Positions 19,869-28,890 of a stretch of 37,806 nucleotides of DNA are shown here, one piece after another. A program made the translations under genes and the position numbers. Source of the stretch: Gryganskiella cystojenkinii (Eukaryota > Mortierellomycota > Mortierellomycetes > Mortierellales > Mortierellaceae); the NCBI GenBank assembly GCA_015852425.1, contig JAAAIG010000226.1, forward strand, positions 8,943 through 46,748, written 5' to 3'. Positions within the stretch are counted from its first letter, which is position 1; each line of letters opens with the position of its first letter. Below the pieces are notes generated by a model. The model saw only the letters and a program-made list of their open reading frames with translations, did no database searches and had not been told where the DNA came from.

Positions 19869-20183
19869 GATGTGAATGAGGTTGATGTGAAGTGATTAAT
19901 GATTTGATTTTCAATTAATGGGCCATTGGTCGGTGTTGTTCAATTTCAACGTTTTGGGAACAGCAGAATTGGGACTGTTGTTAAGGGGTGCAAGATTGAA
20001 GTGTGCCTGTCATTACTTTCGTCTGCCACTCGTAACTTCTTCCCAACGCACCTTCCTTCCTTCCTCTGCTCCTTCGCGCTCTCTGTCTCTGTCAATCACA
20101 ACCAAGCAGTCGACCTGTTATTCACGCACTCATTTATCTTCCACTTATATTACCCACGCGAACCCTCCAATTCCGTCTCCTCG
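19869..20183. promoter_or_regulatory. Shared upstream region of PAM18 and the Crinkler-type gene
   Basis: These 315 bp lie between divergent starts. The side next to the Crinkler-type gene is CT-rich (about 20040-20180), like a fungal 5' leader. I identify no specific factor site. Confidence 0.4.
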
Positions 20184-23158
20184 ATGCCGCCAAAGAAAAA
20201 AAATAAAGAGAAAAAGAAAGCAACATCAAGTGGCAATCTCGGACAGGGATCAGCAGGGAGCTCAACAAGCCAGCAACAGAGTTCTACAAGCCGTTCCATC
20301 GCGCTGGACACATCCTCTCAACCAGTCCTCCCTGCATCCGCCACGCCCGATATCCCCAAAGCCGACGTCACCATGATCGGCGACACCGTTCCCCGCTGTT
20401 TCTGGTGTATAATCGATGAACAAACTGCCTTGGATATTTTCTCAGTCCACATTTCCGAGCCAGCCGACCCTCTCGAGAAAGCCAACGTTGACCACCTCAA
20501 GAATGCCATCAACGAAAAGTTGAAGCGCATGAGAGCCTCGAAAGACCTCACTCTCTGGCGTGTCGCCATCCCAATCCCTGATGACGACGAAGTTCGCATT
20601 GTGCTCAATAATGTCGATGAGAAAATGAAGAAAAAGCTTCGCCCTTCGGACGACATCTCGGACGTCTATCCCGGCAATACCCCAAGAAAAACAATTCGCG
20701 TCATTGTTCAGCTTCCCCCACCAGGTAATGTAACAGGCTTGGCCTTCACAATTGCATAAACATGAACATAAAAGGCTATTGTATTGGAATGCCCGTTCGG
20801 GTTAATTACCCTCATTTTTTTACTTGTCGCATAGATCCGATTCCTGCAAGAGATAAATCACGTTCTTGTAAGTCCGATAAACTGGCGTTATACATTGTCT
20901 TTTACACGCTGTCTTTTTTTTGTTAACTTCTATTTCTTTCTTTACTTGATTATGTAGCTTCGCCCACGCAGCACATTTCCGTCCCGCAAGATGACATTGA
21001 TAAGGAGCTGGCGATCATTCTCAAGGGCATCCACCATGACTATGTCAACCACTCTCTCGATCCAGAGAAACTCGAGATGTCCCAGAAGGAACAGCTAAAG
21101 TCCTTTTTCAAGAGGACCCTGCCTTACGATCAATCACCAAAGGATATCAGCCTGGTGATGTTGGGACTCCAGCTGAGCAAGCAGGCCAGCACCGCCGGCG
21201 GGAAAACTCTCCTTTCCATTGTCGAAGACGACATCGGCAAGACCCGTGGCTTTCATGTGGTCGCAATGGTAGCGCCGTCTGGTAAGATGTCCCCCAAAAT
21301 CGGGTGTTGTTTAAGTTAACCCAATACGTTTTCTAATTGGTCGGTTGTCTTAGGATCGGGAAAGACCGCCACCGTCTTCGATCTGGCAACCAAACACTTT
21401 GTCATCTACTGTGTCTGTTCCACCCCACGCGCCACCGTCTCTGCGGACTTTAACGACGTCAACTTCATCTCGCTTGCAAAGGACGTCGAGAAGATGTATA
21501 TGTCTGTTGTCGACGAGGAACAGGGCGATCAGCTCGGTATCGATTTCAAGATCAAAGCACGTGCAGGGGAGCGCGTCGAGCTCGAGATCCTGGCACGTTT
21601 ACTTTTCTTGCAGCTGCTCCTCGTCCGCAACCCTGCATTGGAGCAGTTGCAATTCTTCCGTGAGCAGACGACCACTGGAGGTGTAACGATCGGCGTGCTG
21701 GTCAACAAGCTGCGTGAGTACGACACCCTCACCATTCAAGCTATGCTCCGCGCTACCCAAACCAACATTCATTTACATCTTCTCCCCCAAAAACTCGGCC
21801 TGGTGATTGCTTTGGATGAAGCCCAGTCCACGGATCTTGACATCCTAGCTGGCAAGCTCATTTCGCCAACCGCTTTGATCGAGAACAGAGGCAACGAGGG
21901 CGTAGTCATCTTCGATGGCAAAGAGATCCGGCCCAAGTTCCGCCGCGGTTTCCTCACCCCTTTGACTGCCACGCTGAGCGGTATGCGGGCAACGATAGTG
22001 ATCCTTGGCACAGCTCTCTCATTGCAGAATGCGGACCACGTATACTCGGCTCTTGGCAAAGCCACCAACATCAAAAGGATCACAAATTTTCCTCAGCTAG
22101 ACGAGAGCGATGTCAAAAAGATGATATCGGACCTGGTCGACCTATCGGGCTGCGATATCCCGCCTGCCAAGCGCCGCAAGCTGTCGGGACGACCTCGATT
22201 TTCACTTGGCATCATTAATCGCCTCATTGCAAACCCGACCCAGATCTCCAAGCAGGATACTCTGGACAGTGCCATCGACCAAACGATCGAACATCTGAAG
22301 CGTGATCTTCGGGATGGCGTGCAAAAAATCCTTGACAGCGACAAAACCGGCGAGTCGTCTCGTCTTCTTTGTCGAATGGTCTTGGCGTATCATCTCCATG
22401 GCAGCAAGATCTCGTTCTCGAGCACTGAGCAGGGCGAGTTTGTGAACAAGGCGCTGTGCAAACTGCGAGTAGACTCTGATGGCGTTCACCTGATCATGGA
22501 CGAGCCCATAGTGATTGAGGCAGTGGAGGAGGAGCTAATTACGTCAGGCAAGGACTCTGCTCTCTCGGAGTACCTGCATCAGCTTTACCAGATTGTCACC
22601 AACTTTGGCGTGGCTTCAACGTCAAAGGGGGATGCACTGGAACTACTCGTCCGTCGATCACTTCAGCGCTTCAATGGTTTCCCTCTTGTGGATCTTCCAT
22701 TCCTCAAAGATATCTCCTTACCCAAATGGTGCAATGATCTCAAACTTCAAATCGACCAGATCAACACGGCCAATGGGTTCGGATATATTCACAGCGGCAC
22801 TGCCTCCGATCTCGCCTTTCTCACTGAACGCCCTTCAAACAAGATGCTTGTTGCCAAATATGGCACACGTCCAGATGGAGCTTGGTTTTTTTCCGATAAT
22901 CAGTATGCTGGCTCTCTTGCGATCAAGTTCTACAGCAGCAGTGTGCCTCAGAAGAAGCACAAAGAAAATAAGACCTCAAGTGACGTTCGCGCATGCTTTT
23001 TACAAAAAGACGGTACTACCTCGAACCCAACCTTGGAAAAAATTCGAAGCGACCTGGTGACTGCATGGACGAGTTTTTCTTTGAGGGCATCCCAGAGCAC
23101 AGGGGACGATATGGTGCAATTGAAAAAGGTCATCAGACTTATCTGCCAGAAAAAATAA
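20184..23158 (+). CDS. Crinkler (CRN)-type protein: header, P-loop NTPase, nuclease-like C-terminus
   Basis: Exons are 20184-20724, 20835-20867, 20958-21281 and 21354-23158, giving 900 aa. A Lys-rich start (MPPKKKNKEKKK) could direct nuclear import. Residues about 67-178 resemble the Crinkler ubiquitin-like header (FWCIIDEQTALDIFSVHI, DLTLWRVAIP, IRVIVQLPPP). A P-loop follows: Walker A APSGSGKT at 297-304, formed across the last intron, and Walker B VIALDEAQ at about 450-457. A basic PPAKRRKL lies near 569-576. The C-terminal 170 residues resemble the PD-(D/E)XK fold: a Glu in GDALELLVRRSL (E729), RPDGAW (D807), and SLAIK (K824), where the usual acidic or Gln residue two before Lys is Ala. 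Crinkler-RHS-type proteins are known as effectors in oomycetes and some fungi and are also found in saprobes. Function here is unknown. No secretion signal is evident at the chosen start. Confidence 0.82.
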
Positions 23159-23225
23159 ACACCACTTGACCTGTGTTGCAAAGAGGTACTGTACAATTGT
23201 CAAGGATTGACAGGCATATTTGCGT

Positions 23226-23632
23226 GTCGTGTGTAAGAGTAAATATGTATTTAGATATTAAAAGGGAAGAGTGAGTGGGCAAAGGGACTAGGCCGAGCGA
23301 GTGAGGTAAACAAGGAGTGAGCAGGCAAGGGGACTAGGCTAGGTGAGTAAGTTATTGAAGACTGAGAAGAAAGGGAAGAGGGGGAAACTTGGTCCTCTTT
23401 ATGTTGGTTTAGGCTTGGGTACCCGAGTCGGCAGGGCTATGAAAGAGTCGGGCCGGCTCCATGACAATCAGGCAGAGTATACAGACCAGAATATTAATCG
23501 ATATATATCCAGCCGGATATATTAAGCAGGATACCTTAGACGAGATATATCGAGCAGGATATATTTTCTAGAATATATTAGGCGAGTATTGTTCGTGATC
23601 TAGGCCTAGAACAATCATCGTAGTTCGTGACA
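23226..23632 (-). mobile_element. Candidate Ty3/gypsy LTR
   Basis: Read on the minus strand, the chromodomain remnant is followed within about 50 bp by a purine stretch and then TGTCACGAAC (from 23632), the usual look of a polypurine tract and LTR start. On the + strand a plausible far end is TGTCGTG at about 23226, giving an LTR near 407 bp with imperfect TGTC termini. It holds a duplicated motif (GTGAGTGGGCAAAGGGACTA at 23271 and a variant at 23317) and an AT-rich GATATAT cluster. The exact end is inferred; no second LTR is present. Confidence 0.5.
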
Positions 23633-23683
23633 ATCCTGTCCTTATGGAGGACCTTCCAGGTTCGACGGTAAGGGTCCAGGACG

Positions 23684-23930
23684 CTAAGGGTACTTGACGT
23701 GATAGGCGGCTACAAACTCAGGTGCGTGTTCGAGGTTCTCCGCGGGGCTGCCATTCAGGGTCATCATAGCCTTCAAATTTGACAAGGTACTCAAGCTTCT
23801 TGTTACGGCCCCGAGAGTATTCGATTCTTTCGACGACATATTCTTTTTCACCATCAATCTCAACAGGTGGGGGTGGCGGTCGTTTTCGCGCCCGGGTACG
23901 ATAGCGGACAATTGTAGCAAGGAGTGCTTA
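23684..23930 (-). pseudogene. Ty3/gypsy integrase C-terminal chromodomain remnant, frameshifted
   Basis: The minus strand reads a basic Pro-rich linker and then a chromodomain: EYVVERIEYSRG, YLVKFEGYDDPEW. The chromodomain's end (PAENLEHAPEFVAAYH, stop at 23684) lies in another frame, so a one-base insertion or equivalent falls near 23740. Nothing of the integrase core or reverse transcriptase precedes it; the element is cut off at about 23930. This is the 3' tip of a chromovirus-type Ty3/gypsy retrotransposon, and it is inactive. Confidence 0.75.
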
Positions 23931-23986
23931 ATTGACTATTTTGTATTTTGCTTTTGCTAAATCATAGCTAATGGTCTCGTTTACAG

Positions 23987-24360
23987 ATTGGGCGACTACG
24001 GTCAAGGTCGTGGACAAACAGCATCAGGAACACGCTTCTTTCGTCAAGGAATTCGAACTCCTTGATAAGGATGATGCGGTAAAGCTGTACAAAGAGCTGT
24101 TAGAGTCACCGCGCCTCAAGTTAAGTTGATCGCATCGACTCACGGCGAGATTTGCTGACTTTTCCCAGGGGCGTTTGGATGCCTTTTGGTCATCCTGGGA
24201 TTATGGGGCAGAGTTGGAGAATATACAGAAGGAGTTAGAGCACAATGTGGCGATTGTTGCCAAAAAGACTGCAGTAGTGGTATCGCGTCTGGATTCGTCT
24301 AGGATCTCTGGCAATCTGCAGGCACAAAAGGCGTTGGGAGCCGTTCGTGAGGATGGTCAA
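23987..24360 (+). pseudogene. Truncated unrecognised gene: two exon-like segments
   Basis: Segment one (about 23987-24119) follows a good acceptor (TTTACAG) and reads WATTVKVVDKQHQEHASFVK, ending in ELLESPRL. Segment two (from 24169, after TTTTCCCAG) reads RLDAFWSSWDYGAELENIQK and on to about 24360. Both are acidic/basic helical sequence that suggests a coiled coil. The obvious donor at 24120 leaves a phase that does not match segment two, so the intron is misread or the gene is decayed. Its 5' part is missing at the retroelement boundary. I do not recognise the family. Confidence 0.35.
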
Positions 24361-24832
24361 GCCAAAAGCTGTGGAATGTTTCTCAAGTCACTAATCCATA
24401 AATTGCGTATCACATCGCTACAGTCAAGATGCCAGAGTTCCGGACGTCTGTGTTCTGTTGCTCGAGTCACATTCGTGTCGCGTTTGAAGGTTGTTCGGTT
24501 GTTTGCAAGGAGCCTTGTTTGTGACGAGACCGGGACCACAATGCAGTGACTAGCGTGTGTAACCCTGCTCAACAGGTTTTGGATACTGGAAAATGGCAGC
24601 AGTTGAGTGCGAGGAGGCGAGCAGCAACAACAACACCGATGCATGAAATTCAGACATCTCAAGCCCCCATTCCCCCTTTTTTTTTTTTTTTGGAAATGTT
24701 CCCAAATGTGGCTTAGAATTCTTCAGTGTGTAAATTGTGACTTGGTGGCGTGAGCTGTAATATCGAATATTCGTATATTATTCGTCGTTGTGTGAATCTC
24801 AGTTGATCCTTCTCTTTCAGTCACTAATCGAC
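24361..24832. other. RPL5 upstream region
   Basis: This stretch holds a poly-T run near 24677-24692 and a pyrimidine-rich stretch directly before the ATG (CCTTCTCTTTC), typical of ribosomal protein gene leaders. No other gene is convincing here. Confidence 0.4.
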
Positions 24833-26462
24833 ATGGTTCGTAAAAAATCAATTGAGCAGTGGATTATCAAGGACCGAGAGCCATCCATCTATCCATCCAT
24901 CCATCCATGCAGTGCATCATTCGAGCAGACAACCAGTTCAACGACTCGTCATTCCTAGCTATTGCCGTAACCAGGAGGGCTTTCTATCGATATCGAGTTC
25001 CTTTTTTTTTTTCATCCCTCAAGGGATCATGGTCATGATCTCCGCCCATTATGATTCCCATGGCGGGTCTGATCTAACTTGATCAGTCTTTGGAGTCAAG
25101 CGCAAGGATGCAGCAGTAACAATGCAACACTGGAGTGGCATCATCGCAGGAATCAAATCAGCTATCCAGTAACAGGAAGCATTGTGTTCAACATCATCTG
25201 CATGGAAGGCATCAATGGAAGATCAGATCACTTTTACCATACAACAACAACAACAAAAACCACAGAGTCTAACGACTCTACCTACTTTCCTTTCAACCTA
25301 CAGCCCTTCATCAAGCTCCAGAAGAACAAGGCTTACTACAAGCGTTTCCAGGTCAAGTACCGCAGACGTAGAGGTAAGATTTTTTTTCTCTTCCCCCAAC
25401 GCTTTTTTTTTTTGGTGGTCGGATACGTATCTCTTTTACCTGATGATTACATAGTTCACCCGACATTGCACCGGGTTGGCGCCCGGTCGACATGGGGAAC
25501 AACACAGCACATCTTTCGCTCCTATCTGAACTTGATACTTTTCTACTCGACATCTCTTTGGGGGACACATGGAAAGCGAGAAAACAAAAGAACCGAAAGT
25601 TAATTATTTTATTATCGTTTTCTTTTTTGTTTAAACAGAGGGTAAGACCGACTACTACGCTCGCAAGCGTCTTGTCGTCCAGGCCAAGAACAAGTACAAC
25701 TCCCCCAAGTACCGTCTTGTTGTCCGTTTCACCAACGCTGACATTGTCTGCCAGATCGTCTACGCCAAGCTCCAGGGTGACTTTGTTCTTGCCTCTGCCT
25801 ACGCTCACGAGCTCCCCAAGTTCGGTGTCAAGGGTGGTTTGACCAACTGGGCCGCTGCCTACTGCACTGGTCTCCTCGTTGCTCGTCGTGTCTTGACCAA
25901 GCTCGGACTCGCCGACAAGTACGAGGGTGTCTCTGAGCCCGATGGTACCATCTCGATGACCGAGGCTGTTGAGGATGCTCCCCGTCCCTTCAAGTGCTTC
26001 TTGGATGTCGGTCTTAAGCGTACCTCGACCGGTTCCCGTGTCTTTGCTGCCATGAAGGGAGCCTCCGATGGTGGTGTCTTCATCCCCCACGGTGAGAACC
26101 GTTTCCCCGGTTACGATGCCGAGGCCAAGGAGCTCGATGCCGAGGTCCTCCGCTCGTACATCTATGGTGGTCACGTTGCTGACTACATGCGTTACCTCGA
26201 GGAGGATGACGATGACAAGTACAAGAAGCAGTTCTCCAAGTTCCTCGCTGCCGGTCTCGATGCCGATGACCTCGAGGAGATGTACCAGGAGGCCCACTCT
26301 GCCATCCGTGCTGACCCCACCCACGTCCCCACCGACAAGAAGAAGCCCGCTGCCGGCGAGAAGGCCTACAACCAGAAGGCTCGCCTCAACTACAAGCAGC
26401 GCAAGAACAAGATCCAGCAGAAGGTCAAGGCTTTCAACGCCAAGAACGGTATCTCTGCTTAA
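24833..26462 (+). CDS. RPL5: 60S ribosomal protein L5 (uL18)
   Basis: uL18 binds 5S rRNA with uL5 in the central protuberance of the large subunit. Exons are 24833-24835 (ATG only, proposed), 25304-25373 and 25639-26462, giving 298 aa (human RPL5 has 297). Exon 2 encodes the family N-terminus [20 protein letters not shown]. Exon 3 continues [20 protein letters not shown] and runs through the RNA-binding core to the basic C-terminal helix ending NAKNGISA. Codons are strongly biased toward C-ending forms, as in highly expressed genes. Exons 2 and 3 are certain. Exon 1 is inferred, because exon 2 begins phase 0 right after a textbook acceptor (branch site CTAAC, then CTACAG) and no in-frame ATG exists; the donor at 24836 (GTTCGT) is not ideal. 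Confidence 0.9.
24836..25303 (+). other. Long first intron of RPL5
   Basis: This proposed 468-nt intron contains an ATCC repeat near 24881-24910, a palindrome GATCATG-GT-CATGATC near 25025-25040, a nearby CCGCC/GGCGG pair, and a CA/AC-rich stretch (ACAACAACAACA) before the branch site. It could hold a small RNA, but I cannot identify canonical C/D or H/ACA boxes. Confidence 0.45.
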
Positions 26463-26818
26463 ATCTTGGATCTCCCGTCTTGTTAATGAAGCTGTCGTTC
26501 AGTCTTCTGTTTGTCTTTTATTGCACGTTCGATGAATTCAAACATAATAAAAAAAAACAAAACAAAAGCTCGTTTCTTGTATTGTTTTTTTTGTCGCTAA
26601 GATATATGATGTTTTATGTCATTGTGCTCCACCTGTTATTTACACATGTTTTGGTGTATCACGCAAACATGGAACGATGCACCCTCGAATTTCCTATAGC
26701 CACTTATCTTGCGCACGGTTGTGCTCCTGGTTTCCATTTTATTATCGTTACTCATCATATCATTGTCTGTGCTCTTGCCCACCCTTCTCTTTGCTCTACC
26801 TGCAAAGGCTCCTTGCCT
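26463..26818. other. Convergent 3' flanks of RPL5 and the F-box gene
   Basis: A 356-bp T-rich spacer lies between converging stops. I see no gene in it. Confidence 0.45.
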
Positions 26819-28501
26819 TCAAGGAAGACCGAGACGACTGTTTCTCAATATGAGCGACGCATCTCGGGAGAAAGAGAAACCTAAGACGCTTGTACAACAA
26901 GGCAAATTGTCCAATATCCACTTCGCCTCAGATACTGTCCATCGACCATTACGTCCTTGAATGGATCTGAGAAGTTTGAGGGTCCTCAATTGGTCCAGGC
27001 CATGCTCTAGATCAACCCGGAGATGGCATTCGACCCGGGTTTTCAAATAGAGTTCATGACTCCCACGCCAATCTACGACCCGGTTTGTTATCAGGTTCAA
27101 GGTTTCGAGACTTCTGAGTCCCGAGAGTCGGTTAAGGAGCATCTTGTCGAGTTGAGAGTCCTCCTGGCCTTCTGCTGACTTCCCTTGGTCTATGGGTACG
27201 ATAAAGGCTAGTGAGAGTTCACTCAACCTGGTGCAAACCCAAGGCCGATTGTCCATCAACACGTCCGAGGCGCGGATGTAATCCGCCTGAAAGACCTCAA
27301 GTCCAGACATCGAGCACAAGATCGATTGGACGGCAGCGCCTGTGAGCTTACGACAATCATTGAGGGATAGGGAACGGAGTGACGTTTGGAGACGGGAAAG
27401 GTCGCCACCTTGTAGAACCTTGAAAGATTCCATGTCAAAAGAAGTCTTGTTCAAATCAAGATCTGTCAGAGCCGGACAGGCCAGTAAAACAGTCCTCAAG
27501 TCTTGGTTCTCGAACGTGGTGTGACACACCGTCAGCGACTCGAGTCGATGAAAATGGGATATATCCGTAGTCGTCGAACTCGCCGTGGGAACTGCCCGAG
27601 TAATTTCCGCCATCATAGACAGTTGCGACTTTTCTTGACGATTGTAGGGGGACCATTCTATGAGCCAGAAAAGTCGAACCAAATGCGGACTCTTTTGGAT
27701 CAAGATGTCCTGGATGCGGACCACATTGTCTTTGATATACCCAGCGGAGTACGACATTGTTAGGTCCTGAAGTCTGGTATCGTTTGCGTTCATTAAGCGT
27801 GCCCATGCCTCATCCGAGAGTTGAGTGCTACCGGATTCGCGAACCCAGGGACCGGTGATATCGAGTGACCGTAGACGAGACCACAGAGACAAAAATCGGT
27901 CCGTCCCCTGATCGAGAGATTGGAGTTCCAAGTGCTTGATCGAGCATTTCTCGAGCTGCACACATCTTATGGCGGTGTCCAAGAGTGTGGGATGGCAGAT
28001 GACATAGAGTCTGAGATCTCGTAAGGTCAAACGGTGCGTCCTGATCAGATTCAAGACCATACTTTCCTTGAAAGGTTTGCCAGGTCTGTCCTGGCGCCAA
28101 TTTTGGTGAAACGACTCGAGGTTAGGGAGGAAGAGTGGTCTACCTGGCCCTCTATGATTGGCAAGGATATCGATAGTCCGGGAGGTGATAACGACACGAC
28201 GGATCAAGGCTGAGTGATCAAAGAGGGTGTCTCGAGAAGGGTTGAGGTGAGGGATTATTGTGAGCGGGTAATAGGTATCTTTCATCTCGACTGTTGAATA
28301 CACCTGAGGGAGGAGAACCTCATACCAGTCCCTGCAGACAGAGAGACAATGGACAATGGATTTCGAGTCGAGATGACGCGTTATTGACAGGAAGATTTCG
28401 GTAATGGCGAGGGCATTCGGGCGTTGTTGATGGATGGCCTGCTGTTCTCGGTCCAGTGAATGGGACAGTTCTAGCGGATGACGCGCTGGTTGATTGGACA
28501 T
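26819..28501 (-). CDS. F-box protein with leucine-rich-repeat-like C-terminus
   Basis: A single exon encodes 560 aa from the ATG at 28501; an in-frame ATG three codons upstream (28510) is equally possible. Residues about 30-70 form an F-box (ALAITEIFLSITRHLDSKSI, then SVCRDWYEVLLPQVYSTVEM), the Skp1-binding module of SCF ubiquitin ligases. The remainder has spaced leucine-rich stretches such as LRDLRLYVICHP, LTDLDLNKTSFDMESF and LRSLSLNDCRKLTGAAVQSI, typical of F-box/LRR proteins that bind substrates. Such genes form large expanded families in Mortierella-like fungi. The substrate is unknown. The gene is convergent with RPL5. Confidence 0.8.
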   Translation of the reverse strand: MSNQPARHPLELSHSLDREQQAIHQQRPNALAITEIFLSITRHLDSKSIVHCLSVCRDWYEVLLPQVYSTVEMKDTYYPLTIIPHLNPSRDTLFDHSALIRRVVITSRTIDILANHRGPGRPLFLPNLESFHQNWRQDRPGKPFKESMVLNLIRTHRLTLRDLRLYVICHPTLLDTAIRCVQLEKCSIKHLELQSLDQGTDRFLSLWSRLRSLDITGPWVRESGSTQLSDEAWARLMNANDTRLQDLTMSYSAGYIKDNVVRIQDILIQKSPHLVRLFWLIEWSPYNRQEKSQLSMMAEITRAVPTASSTTTDISHFHRLESLTVCHTTFENQDLRTVLLACPALTDLDLNKTSFDMESFKVLQGGDLSRLQTSLRSLSLNDCRKLTGAAVQSILCSMSGLEVFQADYIRASDVLMDNRPWVCTRLSELSLAFIVPIDQGKSAEGQEDSQLDKMLLNRLSGLRSLETLNLITNRVVDWRGSHELYLKTRVECHLRVDLEHGLDQLRTLKLLRSIQGRNGRWTVSEAKWILDNLPCCTSVLGFSFSRDASLILRNSRLGLP

Positions 28502-28626
28502 GGTGACCATGGATTGAGGAAGCAAAGAAAGAGGTCGCGTCCGCAGTAAAATTTTAATTCGAGTTAAACCGCGTTTTGGTGCGCGACCGAGAAAAAAAAG
28601 ACTTGTTGTGATCAAAGTCCATCATC

Positions 28627-28680
28627 ATGGCCCCTGACCCGAAATACTCGCTCGTCGTGCAGAACAAGAATTGTAAAAAT
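28627..28680 (+). other. Orphan first-exon-like start
   Basis: An ATG at 28627 in a good context (CATCATCATGGCC) opens a protein-like stretch MAPDPKYSLVVQNKN, followed by a possible donor (TTGTAAAAATAAG) and then non-coding-looking sequence. There is no room for a gene downstream before the 3' end of QCR2 at 28891. It may be a relic of a displaced gene or a decoy. I do not recognise the sequence. Confidence 0.25.
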
Positions 28681-28890
28681 AAGTACTTATTTATGTTTCT
28701 TCAACTCTGTAAAATCTGTGCGTGCAATTTTTTGTGGAGGGGTGAGAGGATAGTCAGAGAGCGAGAGAGTGAAAGGGTAAGGATGATTGAGAGGAGGTTC
28801 TATTTGAGGGGGGGCGTATATTCTTGGGTTTCTCCACTGGGGAGCATCGTTCGGTGCTTTTTGTCTAGTTAATTAACTTTCAATGATCGC

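Noticed and set aside
25353..26324. Minus-strand open frame (323 codons) over RPL5
   Set aside because: It is antisense to RPL5 exon 3; biased codons suppress stops on the opposite strand.
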